A DNA stretch of 57,630 nt from Roseivirga sp. UBA6061 (lineage in GTDB: Bacteria; Bacteroidota; Bacteroidia; Cytophagales; Cyclobacteriaceae): contig DIYF01000067.1 of the NCBI GenBank assembly GCA_002427745.1, forward strand, positions 11,088 to 68,717, in the 5' to 3' direction. Positions 16,453 to 25,091 of this stretch are shown here, in pieces. The notes under the pieces are model-generated. The model was not told the DNA's origin. It did not search any database and saw only the letters and a list, made by a program, of their open reading frames with translations. The first letter of the stretch is position 1. The number at the start of each line of letters is the position of its first letter. Made by a program: the position numbers and the translations under genes.

Positions 16453-17361
16453 ATGGATGCTTTTTATATCATAACGGTAAGTACCCTGATCGCCATTTCA
16501 TGCGGCATTCTGGGCTGTTTTCTCATTCTGCGCAAGATGGCTATGGTAGGCGATGCGATTTCCCATGCGGTTTTGCCGGGGATTGTGCTGGCTTATTTCA
16601 TCACCGGCACCCGCGATTCGGTCTGGATGATTGTGGGAGCCGGTATGTTAGGCATTTTCACCACCTTTCTTATTGAGTTCTTTCATAAAAAAGCCCGTTT
16701 ACAAACGGATGCCGCTATTGGCGTAACCTTCACCTGGTTATTTGCCTTGGGTATCATCCTCATCTCAGTTTTTGCTGGGCAGGTTGACTTGGACCAGGAC
16801 TGTGTGCTCTATGGAGAAATTGCCTATGTACCCATTGATTTATGGATTACGGAATCCGGTCAGAACTATGGCCCCAGAGCGCTTCACATCTCCTATATCG
16901 TACTGATCCTTATTATTCTCTTTGTACGCATTGGTTTCAAGCAGCTTTACCTCACTACTTTCGACCCGGCCTTTGCCGCCACTGTGGGTATTTCTGTCTC
17001 ACTCTGGAATTACCTGTTGATGGGAGCCGTATCTATGACAACTGTGGCCTCCTTTGACTCAGTCGGGGCCATTTTAGTGGTGGCACTCTTGGTAGCCCCT
17101 CCTGCCACGGCTTACCTGTTAACCGATAAATTCAGGAACATGCTCATCATTACCTGCGTGATTGCTGTGGTTATCAGTTTCTTTGGTTACTACCTCGCGG
17201 TATATCTGGATGGCTCCATTGCCGGAGCGATAGTGAGTGTAGCCGGAGTTCTCTTTATCCTGGCCTTTCTCTTCTCCCCAAACAACGGCATTGTATTCAA
17301 GAGGTTCATGCAGAAAAGAGAGGCTGCCAGAATGAGCCGGGGAGCTCTTGAAAAAGTCTGA
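16453..17361 (+). CDS. Second metal ABC transporter permease
   Basis: A 302-residue ABC-3 permease with about 8-9 membrane helices. Family blocks: LRKMAMVGDAISHAVLPGIV, TWLFALGIILISV, FDSVGAILVVALLVAPPATA. It lacks the C-terminal regulatory domain of the upstream permease, so the transporter is likely a heterodimer of the two. A 156-base gap separates it from the fusion gene; I see no promoter of the common type in it, and co-transcription is likely. It ends convergently, five bases from the propeller gene. Confidence 0.93.
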   Translation: MDAFYIITVSTLIAISCGILGCFLILRKMAMVGDAISHAVLPGIVLAYFITGTRDSVWMIVGAGMLGIFTTFLIEFFHKKARLQTDAAIGVTFTWLFALGIILISVFAGQVDLDQDCVLYGEIAYVPIDLWITESGQNYGPRALHISYIVLILIILFVRIGFKQLYLTTFDPAFAATVGISVSLWNYLLMGAVSMTTVASFDSVGAILVVALLVAPPATAYLLTDKFRNMLIITCVIAVVISFFGYYLAVYLDGSIAGAIVSVAGVLFILAFLFSPNNGIVFKRFMQKREAARMSRGALEKV

Positions 17362-17366
17362 ATTTG

Positions 17367-18269
17367 CTAGCGTTTTGGCTTAATCTCAATCAGTCCCTGA
17401 GAAGTAGCTGACCAGACCGTTCCGTTCTTTCTTTGGATCACATCAAAACTGCCTTCAGTACTTTGTTGAACCCAGTTATCCTGGAAACAGGTCCATACTC
17501 CCAAAGATTCGCTGCTAAACCAGAGTGTACCCCTGGCATCTTCAAATTCCGGTAATAACAACTCCCCCTCTTTAAGCAGGCTCAGGTGTTGGTCTTCCTG
17601 ATCATAATGCATCACTCCCGCTGTAGAGCCCACCCAGATATCTCCATTGCGCGATTCCAATAGTTTCCGGCAGTTGGCACTCTCATGATGCCCCGTCCAA
17701 CTGGTATTTCCGCTATACCATACCTGTAAGCCTGTTTTTCTGGTAGCAAGCCACATACTCCCCTTTTTATCCACCCTCACATCATGCACTACCGGATGTG
17801 GCGGTGCAGAATTTCCTTCCAGATAAGACGTTTCTCCATCTCCTGATATAATCGTTACACCTTTATTACTGGCAAAAAACAAGGCTTCTTCCCGGGCATA
17901 AGCATTGAAAACGACAGTGCTTCTCAGTTTACCTGCATCCAACATCTGCCACGATGCATTGCTGTACAGCAACACACCTCTCCCTGTAAAAAAGAGTCTC
18001 CCCTCATCATCTTCTGTAATACTGGCCGCTCCGTTAAAATCAATATTATCTGCTTTGAGATCCACACGACAGAGTGTGTCGCCTGAGAGTCTGAACAGCC
18101 CCTTACCCCTTGTACCCAACCAAAGGTTCCCATGGCGGTCCTCCAGCAAGGACCGGAACTCCAATTGATTTAAAAGGTTTTTGTCCTCAACTAGAAAGGT
18201 TTCACTTTGCTGAGCGTACACTCCACTCAAGGTCCAGAAAAGCAAACAGCCATAGACAAAACGCATCAT
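17367..18269 (-). CDS. Exported stand-alone sensor propeller (Reg_prop repeats)
   Basis: A 300-residue exported protein with signal MMRFVYGCLLFWTLSGVYAQ. It has six repeats of the two-component-regulator propeller type, each with an (E/V)DxxGxLWxGT core: LLEDRHGNLWLGTRGKGL, ITEDDEGRLFFTGRG, VRVDKKGSMWLATRKTGL, LESRNGDIWVGSTAGV, EDARGTLWFSSESLGV, QRKNGTVWSATSQGL. In Bacteroidota such propellers usually form the periplasmic sensor of one long hybrid kinase; here the protein ends after the propeller. It is divergent from a LytS kinase 111 bases away, so it may serve as a detached sensor or partner of that system. That link is inference. Confidence 0.85.
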   Translation of the reverse strand: MMRFVYGCLLFWTLSGVYAQQSETFLVEDKNLLNQLEFRSLLEDRHGNLWLGTRGKGLFRLSGDTLCRVDLKADNIDFNGAASITEDDEGRLFFTGRGVLLYSNASWQMLDAGKLRSTVVFNAYAREEALFFASNKGVTIISGDGETSYLEGNSAPPHPVVHDVRVDKKGSMWLATRKTGLQVWYSGNTSWTGHHESANCRKLLESRNGDIWVGSTAGVMHYDQEDQHLSLLKEGELLLPEFEDARGTLWFSSESLGVWTCFQDNWVQQSTEGSFDVIQRKNGTVWSATSQGLIEIKPKR

Positions 18270-18380
18270 ACTTCAAGCTAATCATTCATTCTGCCAGACA
18301 CAAAGCCACACATGCTTTCCGCAAGGCTAAACCATCGACTCGCATTAATTGTCAGTTGCCTTAAATCGGTTTGAATCACG

Positions 18381-19436
18381 TTGTCACTTTGCCTATTTTA
18401 TGCCGTGCAATTTTCGAAAGGGAAAAATCTGGTGTTTCTGGCAGTTCCGCCCGTGCTGGCAGTATTGCTTAATCTGATCTACGTCATTACCAGCAATTTT
18501 GCAGAACCCAGTGGTTTTTCTGTTCCCTTTTTAATCCGTCAGGTCCTGGTTTACTACTTCTACCTCTACGCTATTTCAAGGGCCTACCAGCTCATAGAAA
18601 GTAAAACCAGTAACGACAAGCTTACCCTTGCCCAACATGTGCTGGTTTTTTTCCTGGCTTTTATCGTTTGTCTCGCGGTTGGACTGAGCACTTATGCCGC
18701 CATGAAGCAATTCTACATTACGGTGTTTCATGAAAACGACCGTATCAACATCTATCACCTTTCGCTGAGTGGTATGAGCACACTGGCCGGCTATATTCTG
18801 ATCTATAGCGTTTTCATCTCCAGTCGATATTACAGCCGCTCTATCTATCTGGAATTGAAGGAGGAACAGCTGGAACGTGAAAGGCTGAAGCTCAAATACC
18901 AGCTGCTAAGCAATAAAACGAACCCTCATTTCCTGTTCAACAATCTCAATGCGCTGCATACACTTATTTCAGAAGACCCGGCCACAGCTGAGCATTTTCT
19001 GGTGAGTCTTTCAAAAATTATGCGCTATGGCTTTAAAACCCACGAATACGATGAGGTGTCCTTAGAAGAAGAACTGGCTATTCTGGAAGACTATGCGCTG
19101 ATTATGAAAAACCGGTTTGGTCAGGCTCTGCAGCTTTCGATTAAGAATGAATGTGATCGCAAAGTGGGTGTTTTACCTATGTCGCTGATGAACCTGATGG
19201 AGAATGCGGTAAAGCACAATGAGGTGAGTCTGCAAAACCCCTTGCGCATTGAAATCGTGATTGATAAGGAGAAAATTATTTTTACCAATAACAGAACACC
19301 CAGAATCGTCCACGACAGTTCAGGCAGTGGGCTCAAACATCTGCGAGAAATATATCTTCAGAAGTATGGGCGTGAGATACTGATTGAGAAAACTGAAGAA
19401 TGGTTTCAGGTGACTGTACCGCTTATACAGCAATAA
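18381..19436 (+). CDS. LytS-type sensor histidine kinase (pair 2)
   Basis: About 350 residues. Four membrane helices lie within residues 15-155, then a coiled linker (LELKEEQLERERLKLKYQL), the phospho-acceptor NPHFLFNNLNALHTLI, the N box MNLMENAVKHNE and the G box GSGLKHLREIYLQK. No ATG is available in frame: the frame opens after a TGA at 18372 and the usable starts are TTG 18381 or GTG 18405. The response regulator starts three bases after the stop. The divergent neighbour is a stand-alone propeller protein. Confidence 0.88.
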   Translation: MSLCLFYAVQFSKGKNLVFLAVPPVLAVLLNLIYVITSNFAEPSGFSVPFLIRQVLVYYFYLYAISRAYQLIESKTSNDKLTLAQHVLVFFLAFIVCLAVGLSTYAAMKQFYITVFHENDRINIYHLSLSGMSTLAGYILIYSVFISSRYYSRSIYLELKEEQLERERLKLKYQLLSNKTNPHFLFNNLNALHTLISEDPATAEHFLVSLSKIMRYGFKTHEYDEVSLEEELAILEDYALIMKNRFGQALQLSIKNECDRKVGVLPMSLMNLMENAVKHNEVSLQNPLRIEIVIDKEKIIFTNNRTPRIVHDSSGSGLKHLREIYLQKYGREILIEKTEEWFQVTVPLIQQ

Positions 19437-19439
19437 TAT

Positions 19440-20177
19440 ATGAATGTAGTAATAATAGAAGACGAGTTGCACTCGGCACAAAAACTGGAGAAATACCTTA
19501 AGGCCTATGATCCTGAGATTCGGATTGCAGCCACACTCACCAGTGTTCGCGACAGCCTGGCCTACTTCAGGCAACACGCTGAACCTCAGCTTATTTTTTT
19601 AGATATCCAGTTATCTGATGGTCCCTCCTTCAGCATTTTTGAGCAGCTACAAATAGAATCTTATGTGATTTTTCTCACGGCCTATGAGGAGTTTGCCTTA
19701 AAGGCCTTTGACCTCAACAGCCTGGATTATATCCTGAAACCGTTTACGGAGGCAGATGTCATGAGAGGTCTGAGAAAATACGAATCTATGGTAGCTCACA
19801 GGGCTTTTCCCGGCCCGCCAAGGGGTTCCTTCCCCAAGGAATACCGCCATAGGTTTCTGGTAAGAAAGGGACAGCAAATCCACACACTGAGAACGACTGA
19901 GATTGCTTACTTCTACAAAGATGAGGTAGTCATGCTGGTAAAGAAGGATGGCACTACCTTTCTGTATGATGCAACACTGGAGGAGCTGGAAGATGAGCTC
20001 GACCCCAGGTATTTTTTCAGAATCAACCGGCAATACCTGGTAAACTACCCGAGTATTCAAAGCCTGAGCCCTGGTTCGAGTAACCGCTATAAAATAGCGC
20101 TGGAGCCCGCCTCAAAGCAGGATGTATTTGTGAGTCAGTCAAAGGTAGCCCCGTTAAAGACCTGGCTTACCACCTGA
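19440..20177 (+). CDS. LytTR-family response regulator (pair 2)
   Basis: 245 residues: receiver with E7-D8, phospho-acceptor D55 in LIFLDIQLSDG, FLTAYEEFALKAFDL and K in YILKPF; then a LytTR DNA-binding domain (RFLVRKGQQIHTLRTTEIAY, DELDPRYFFRINRQYLVN). It is closely similar in layout to the regulator of pair 3 (both have MxVxIIEDEL starts and a short linker), less so to pair 1. Co-transcribed with the kinase, three bases apart. Convergent with the next gene at eight bases. Confidence 0.92.
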   Translation: MNVVIIEDELHSAQKLEKYLKAYDPEIRIAATLTSVRDSLAYFRQHAEPQLIFLDIQLSDGPSFSIFEQLQIESYVIFLTAYEEFALKAFDLNSLDYILKPFTEADVMRGLRKYESMVAHRAFPGPPRGSFPKEYRHRFLVRKGQQIHTLRTTEIAYFYKDEVVMLVKKDGTTFLYDATLEELEDELDPRYFFRINRQYLVNYPSIQSLSPGSSNRYKIALEPASKQDVFVSQSKVAPLKTWLTT

Positions 20178-20185
20178 ATGGACTA

Positions 20186-21766
20186 TCAGGCCAGCATGCC
20201 TCCCATATTCCAGTAGTACATGTACAACACCAGCAGGACATTGCCTGTAGCCACCAGCCTGTAGTGGCGTATCATTCCCCGCGACCAAAGATCTTTGGCT
20301 TTGGCCCGCCTTACTATGAGTATGGCAAGACCTGATAATACGCATAAGGTGAAAAAGATCAGGAAGCTCAGTCCGGTATTCATGACAGTTGGCGAAGCTA
20401 CCGGGGTACCCATGACGACTGACAAAATCTGAGCAATCAGCACAAAATCCAGTATCAGACTCAACACAAAGAGCAATGCATGATACTTTATATAGGGTCG
20501 GGTACGGTCGGCTTTAAAGGTTTTCATAAACAGCCATTTGAAGAGAGGCACCAGCAAGCTCAGGTTCAGCAATACCAACACAGCATAGGGTATCAAACGG
20601 CCGATGGCCCTGTTTTTGAACTTCTCATCTTCCTTAGCGATGACCTGTTTGAGCGACCTGACCGGGTTATTGAGATAAATATTGGCGTCAAAGTATGTCA
20701 GCCGTTGTAAAAGGCCTTCAGGCAGTGATGCCAGGCTGGTCGAGTCCATTTCATCAAGCAGTGCTTTGTGGTCAAGCAGCATGGCAGGCCGGCCCTCAAA
20801 AAGAGTCCTGGGCGGAAAGGCTTCCTCGTCTGATGTGTAGCTTATGCCCAGGGAGAGAATGGAGCTACCTGCCTTTTTAGCCAGTTTATCCAGGTGGTCC
20901 CCCAGGGTCAATACATTATTGGGGCCTACGCCATACCCGGTATGGGCCCCTCCCATTTTCACAATGGCCTTAGGCAATTTACCGGGCTGCCCGGCTTTTT
21001 CTGTGAAATTGTCAAACCAGTCCTTCATATACTCCTCCCGTTTACCTGAAGAAAACTCATAGCTGATCTCCCCCCTGGTAGCAGAAAAGTAAGCCGTATA
21101 AATCTCCATAGAGGTTCTGATCTGACTCAGAATTTCGAGCCCTTCGGAGTTTTCTTCCTCTTCCAGAAGCTCTTCCAGCTTGTCTAAATCGCTGAAGTTT
21201 TCCTCGCTGATATAGCGTCCTGCTTTCAGGGCAGCCTTTATGTGCAGCCCCCGGCATACGCGCTTTGTCTTCACTTTTTTAGCCACACCTTCCAGTATCT
21301 GAAAAGCATGGATGGCTGTAGTCATCTGATCCATACCCCAGATTACCTGCTCCCCGGGGTAAGCCGACTGAACTTTGTCCATCATTTGCAATTCCCCGTC
21401 ATAATCAAAGGCAATGCTGTGTGGATACCGGGTAATGAATTCACTCAAGGGGATATCTGTCAGCAAATCAGTGGTTGTAGCGTCTATCTCCAGAATGAGA
21501 TGTTTGAAACCATACGTCTGTAGCCTTCCATAAATGTCTCCCACCAGTCGAGGCACGTCCTCCACGCCATGTGGCTCTCCAAACAAAACGAACTGTCGGT
21601 CTGAGGCATGAGATAGAATCCAGTCCATACCCGGTCCGGAATACTGGCTTCCCTCCCGTTCAATCAGATGTATGTAGTCTCCTAAGTTTACATCCTGTGC
21701 TTTTACCGGCACATGGACCAGGCAGATAAATAAAAGAACACAACAGCGAATCACTGTTGTGTTCAT
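20186..21766 (-). CDS. EreA/ChaN-like exported domain with C-terminal membrane helices
   Basis: 526 residues from the ATG at 21766, chosen because it yields a clean signal peptide (TTVIRCCVLLFICLVHVPVKAQ). The exported part has the FGEPHGVEDVPRLVGDIY motif, an acidic FKHLILEID strand and GGAHTGYGVG, features shared by erythromycin-esterase-like and ChaN/TraB-type proteins that bind metal through GExHG-type motifs. Four hydrophobic helices end the protein (IPYAVLVLLNLSLLVPLF, ALLFVLSLILDFVLIAQI, LSFLIFFTLCVLSGLAIL, VLLVLYMYYW). The combination implies a membrane-anchored periplasmic enzyme. Substrate unknown; the assignment to this superfamily is from motif appearance. Confidence 0.65.
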   Translation of the reverse strand: MNTTVIRCCVLLFICLVHVPVKAQDVNLGDYIHLIEREGSQYSGPGMDWILSHASDRQFVLFGEPHGVEDVPRLVGDIYGRLQTYGFKHLILEIDATTTDLLTDIPLSEFITRYPHSIAFDYDGELQMMDKVQSAYPGEQVIWGMDQMTTAIHAFQILEGVAKKVKTKRVCRGLHIKAALKAGRYISEENFSDLDKLEELLEEEENSEGLEILSQIRTSMEIYTAYFSATRGEISYEFSSGKREEYMKDWFDNFTEKAGQPGKLPKAIVKMGGAHTGYGVGPNNVLTLGDHLDKLAKKAGSSILSLGISYTSDEEAFPPRTLFEGRPAMLLDHKALLDEMDSTSLASLPEGLLQRLTYFDANIYLNNPVRSLKQVIAKEDEKFKNRAIGRLIPYAVLVLLNLSLLVPLFKWLFMKTFKADRTRPYIKYHALLFVLSLILDFVLIAQILSVVMGTPVASPTVMNTGLSFLIFFTLCVLSGLAILIVRRAKAKDLWSRGMIRHYRLVATGNVLLVLYMYYWNMGGMLA

Positions 21767-21916
21767 GTGGTAAGGGTTAATTCGGGGTTGACTGTTTTTT
21801 GGCATGAGGCCAATTTCCTGCTAAGCAGGGAGTCGGCCTTCCAAAACCAACAGCCAGTTGCTATTCCATAAGTTTTTCACACTAAGCCATTAAAATCAGG
21901 GAGTGAGCGATTGGCC

Positions 21917-22501
21917 TCACTCTTCCTTTCGGTCACATGTAATTTTCCATGTGGGGTATACGATGTTTTCGGCCTTATCGGTCCATTCACCTATCCATTT
22001 GTAACCACCTTCGGTGAAATCATAAAAAGTAAGCCTGAAGTAGCCATCCATACCGTTAGGTGCCTTCTGGTCACGGTACAGCACAATTTTATCCTTTTCG
22101 GTAGTCCTGTTACCTTCCCAGGTAGACAATACGGTGGTAGGGCTTGCAGAACCATACCAATGTACATACCAGCGTGCACTGTCTGCATGGTACTGACGGA
22201 TACTACCGCTGTGTTTTCCATCCTCTTTTACGGTTTCATCCTGCACGCCCATGCCATTCATAATGTATTTGAAAGTCCACACCATGTCGATGGCTTCTGC
22301 CCAGGAGCCATCCGGATTACGGGCCTCTGATTTGCAATTGCACTTACCGATCATCGGAGCAAAATCTTTCACCTGTTCAGGGGCTTCAGGGTTAGGGAGT
22401 CCGTAAGGGTTGGCGGCACTTACTTCATATTGAGCATAGTCCTGAGCTGCCAGATTCAGGGTCAACAGTAACAGTAAACAAGTAAAGATTCTTTGGGTCA
22501 T
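21917..22501 (-). CDS. Exported DUF1579-like protein
   Basis: 194 residues from the ATG at 22501 (signal MTQRIFTCLLLLLTLNLAAQ). The body fits a small lipocalin-like barrel: an AEAIDMVWTFKYIMNGMGVQ core, many tryptophans (SARWYVHWYGSA, YKWIGEWTDKAE) and strand-turn spacing typical of DUF1579-type proteins. Ligand unknown. A second, diverged member of the same type is at 24198. It stands alone on its strand between a membrane protein and a divergent DUF6090-like gene. Confidence 0.6.
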   Translation of the reverse strand: MTQRIFTCLLLLLTLNLAAQDYAQYEVSAANPYGLPNPEAPEQVKDFAPMIGKCNCKSEARNPDGSWAEAIDMVWTFKYIMNGMGVQDETVKEDGKHSGSIRQYHADSARWYVHWYGSASPTTVLSTWEGNRTTEKDKIVLYRDQKAPNGMDGYFRLTFYDFTEGGYKWIGEWTDKAENIVYPTWKITCDRKEE

Positions 22502-22677
22502 GGTGTTTTTTTGAAGCAACAAGACACCATTCGTGCGTTGAATCAAGCATTTTGCAGAGAACAAAGCCAGAAATGAAGGGAATATGAGGTGTTCGTCATG
22601 TCAAAACCATGAGCAATCCGCACTATTGACTTTTATAGATGAGCATTGGAAATTTCATTTAACTCTTATTTACCCCT

Positions 22678-23394
22678 ATGGCTCAGAAGAAAAACAGATA
22701 CATGCTCGAGTTTATGTCCATTGTCTTCGCGGTTACCCTGGCCCTGGTACTGGACGAGTGGCGACAGAGTGTCAAGGACGACAAATTACGCGACCGGGTG
22801 TTGAATTCTATTAAGGCGGAAGTACTCGCCAATATGGAAGTAGTAGAACAAGCCATCCCCTACCGACAATCATTGATACAGGAGTTAAGGGAGGGCAGAC
22901 ACGAGATCGTGACACTACCTCTTAGTGATATTCCTGTCGACATCAACAACGACAGGCGATTAAGCAACTACCTGGAAGAGGCGCTATTGGCAGGTCAGCG
23001 ATTGGCCTACGACAGGTTTGAAGTAAGAAGAGCAAATAAGGAGCGCTTTCTTATACTCAATGATAACGTCTGGCGGCTGGTAGTATCATCCGATTCTTTG
23101 AAGATATATGGCAGCAGTAACATACAGCTGAGAGGCGGGCAGCTTGCGAATAATGCCTGGCAGCTGTCGCAGGCTACCCAGGTAATGATGAAACTGCCGT
23201 TTAAACTTATAGAGCTGCTGGCACAACTGAACAGCCGCCAGGCAACCTATACAGGAGTGGCTACGCAGGCTATCGAAAAAATCTACAGCGGAGATTCCAA
23301 AGTGATGGGTGTGCTTCAAGACATGCTCTGGATAGAAAGACAACTTAAAAAGGACTACGAGGAGATACTGACGATTCTGGATGAGGAACTCTGA
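22678..23394 (+). CDS. One-pass membrane protein related to DUF6090
   Basis: 238 residues. A short basic tail is followed by one membrane helix (MLEFMSIVFAVTLALVLDEW) in the same place as the DUF6090 helix, and by the RQSVKDDKLRDRVLNSIKAE stretch that resembles the post-membrane helix of the family. The periplasmic part is mostly helical, ending in a coiled segment (MLWIERQLKKDYEEILTIL). It lacks the YALGEI signature of the other copies and is on the opposite strand, so it is a distant member. Function of the family is not known. Confidence 0.6.
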   Translation: MAQKKNRYMLEFMSIVFAVTLALVLDEWRQSVKDDKLRDRVLNSIKAEVLANMEVVEQAIPYRQSLIQELREGRHEIVTLPLSDIPVDINNDRRLSNYLEEALLAGQRLAYDRFEVRRANKERFLILNDNVWRLVVSSDSLKIYGSSNIQLRGGQLANNAWQLSQATQVMMKLPFKLIELLAQLNSRQATYTGVATQAIEKIYSGDSKVMGVLQDMLWIERQLKKDYEEILTILDEEL

Positions 23395-23445
23395 ATGTCC
23401 CAGGCTCAGTTAAGGAAAACAAAATGATACTATGGTAGGACACCC

Positions 23446-24186
23446 CTACTCCTCTATGGCCTCTCTCAACAGCCTCAGTACCTCATTGGCATAGGAAAGC
23501 AGCGTATCGTAGTGAGGATTATTCTCCTGGGAGGCCCTGCCCATGGCACCAATCACGTGAGGATTGGTATAAATTGACTTGACTACCTCGTTCAGCGACA
23601 CCGAGGTACTGGTGGTTTCAGAAGAACCGAAGTTCAGAAATTTCATGGCATCAATGGTTTCCCGGGATGAGCGATCAAAAATCCGTACCTCCATATTTTC
23701 GATAAAGGTATTGTAGCTGATTTCAATCTGTTGTACCGTCTGGTAGTAGTTATAGTAACGAAACAGTGCCGTCTCCAGCTCAGAGCCCTGCAGTTTACTG
23801 ATATAACCGGAGTTTTTAAGCGATTCAAAACCTGACTGATCTATGGTCACATATTTTTCTCCAAACGCCACAATGGCCCTGGCCAGTACCTCTGCAGGAT
23901 ACTGGTCCTTATACAGGTTTTGCATAAAAACGCTGGCATGACGGTTGGCCTCTTTATACCGCTGGTTGGTGGATTTAATATTCAGTGTATCTGACTGCAG
24001 GTTTTTCTCTATACCAATCAAATAGCCACGCAGCTGCTCTCCGGATCTGTTTTCTTCATTCCAGTTGTTAATACTCAGGGCAATCAGAATGCCAATCACC
24101 ACCAGAACGATTTCTCCCAGGGCGTACCTAAGGTATCGGGTTCCTTTCATTTCTTTTCTTCGCAGTTTTCTGAGGAAGCTGAGCAT
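23446..24186 (-). CDS. DUF6090-family one-pass membrane protein (copy 1)
   Basis: 246 residues: basic N-terminus, then the signature YALGEIVLVVIGILIALSIN with NWNEENR at the membrane exit, then a periplasmic helical domain of about 190 residues ending LRLLREAIEE. The family is found in Bacteroidota and has no established function. The gene follows a DUF1579-like exported protein by 11 bases, forming a two-gene operon. Copies at 25088, 27287 and 28023 and a pseudogene at 24912 share the membrane signature almost exactly while the periplasmic parts diverge, suggesting a conserved membrane partner and variable outer role. Confidence 0.8.
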   Translation of the reverse strand: MLSFLRKLRRKEMKGTRYLRYALGEIVLVVIGILIALSINNWNEENRSGEQLRGYLIGIEKNLQSDTLNIKSTNQRYKEANRHASVFMQNLYKDQYPAEVLARAIVAFGEKYVTIDQSGFESLKNSGYISKLQGSELETALFRYYNYYQTVQQIEISYNTFIENMEVRIFDRSSRETIDAMKFLNFGSSETTSTSVSLNEVVKSIYTNPHVIGAMGRASQENNPHYDTLLSYANEVLRLLREAIEE

Positions 24187-24197
24187 ATGCTGACAGA

Positions 24198-24731
24198 TTA
24201 AGGCTGATGGTCTTTGATAATTACCTCAGAGGTAGGTTGCAGAATGTCTTCAAAATTCTTCACCCATTTACCCTCCACCAGTCGCTCACCAAACTCGTTG
24301 AACTCTCCGTTTTCAGTTCTTTGAAAGGTAAGCCGGTAGTTGCCATTGATCTCGCAAATAAACTGGTCATCCTTCAGTTGACACTGGAAAGGCCTGGCCC
24401 CACTTCTGCGGTAGGCATTGTAGTAATAATAGCCGTCCTCCTTGTTGTAGTACATAATGGTATGCAGTGCGAGCAGGGTGCTATCATTTCGTGTCGACCG
24501 ATGACGCAGCACAAGCAACTCCCCATCCAAATCATACCGCACCTTGCTCAATACCTGATAAGGCTTGTTTTCTGCCCTGGGATAGCCGGTGCCTTTACCT
24601 TTCCAATCGCCAATCATAAACGAGAGTTTGGCCATAGCCTTTTGCTCTTCTGTCTGAGCGGAAAGTTGTAAAACCTGAAAACTGAACAAACCAATTAAAA
24701 AGAGTCTGAAGATTGAAGTTGTATGTCTCAT
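24198..24731 (-). CDS. Exported DUF1579/nitrobindin-like protein
   Basis: 177 residues with signal peptide (IFRLFLIGLFSFQVLQLSAQ). The mature part begins LSFMIGDWKGKGTGYPR, a motif of small lipocalin-like barrels (DUF1579 or nitrobindin-like), followed by VRYDLDGELLVLRHRSTRND and paired strands rich in Tyr. Ligand or role unknown. It is the first gene of an operon with DUF6090 copy 1, so the two may act together in the periplasm; this is inference from spacing. Confidence 0.65.
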   Translation of the reverse strand: MRHTTSIFRLFLIGLFSFQVLQLSAQTEEQKAMAKLSFMIGDWKGKGTGYPRAENKPYQVLSKVRYDLDGELLVLRHRSTRNDSTLLALHTIMYYNKEDGYYYYNAYRRSGARPFQCQLKDDQFICEINGNYRLTFQRTENGEFNEFGERLVEGKWVKNFEDILQPTSEVIIKDHQP

Positions 24732-24911
24732 GGGTTCAAATATTCATTCGGTGGTATGCCTTGCTCCTTTCCAGGCTTCATTTATCAGAAGATAGTAGAT
24801 TGCTGTAGTGCGTTTTTGATGTATGCCTGTCCGAACTCTGATTTTAAGACTGTAGGTTGTGTTAATTCTCAAAAGTAAGTGAATTCCTGATAATCCTTAG
24901 TCAGGTATAGT

Positions 24912-25091
24912 TTACCTCTTCTCAAGATCCTTCTCTATTACTCTAATTATGGTTTCAGTACTTCTGATTAGTCCAAGTGTATTGATCTAAACATCATTGC
25001 TGAAATCTGCGAGTATCTCACCCACTGCGTACTTTAGATATTTGGTGCTTTTCATATTCAGGCGACTTACTTTACGGAACAGCTTTATCAT
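24912..25091 (-). pseudogene. Internally deleted DUF6090 pseudogene
   Basis: On the minus strand an ATG at 25091 overlaps the TGA of the upstream DUF6090 gene (ATGA). It encodes 34 residues: MIKLFRKVSRLNMKSTKYL, then KYAVGEILADFSNDV and a TAG. Reading on in the same frame gives 24 residues that look like a DUF6090 C-terminus (IRSTETIIRVIEKDLEKR) and a TAA at 24912. The N-terminal part matches the signature of the intact copies up to GEIL, then the membrane helix and about 190 codons are missing. This is a gene reduced by one internal deletion in an operon position. A 34-residue peptide could still be made, but without a membrane segment. Confidence 0.75.

Noticed and set aside
24912..25091. 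Read-through or recoded TAG in the DUF6090 remnant
   Set aside because: Reading through would still give a protein without the membrane helix and most of the domain; deletion plus decay explains it better.
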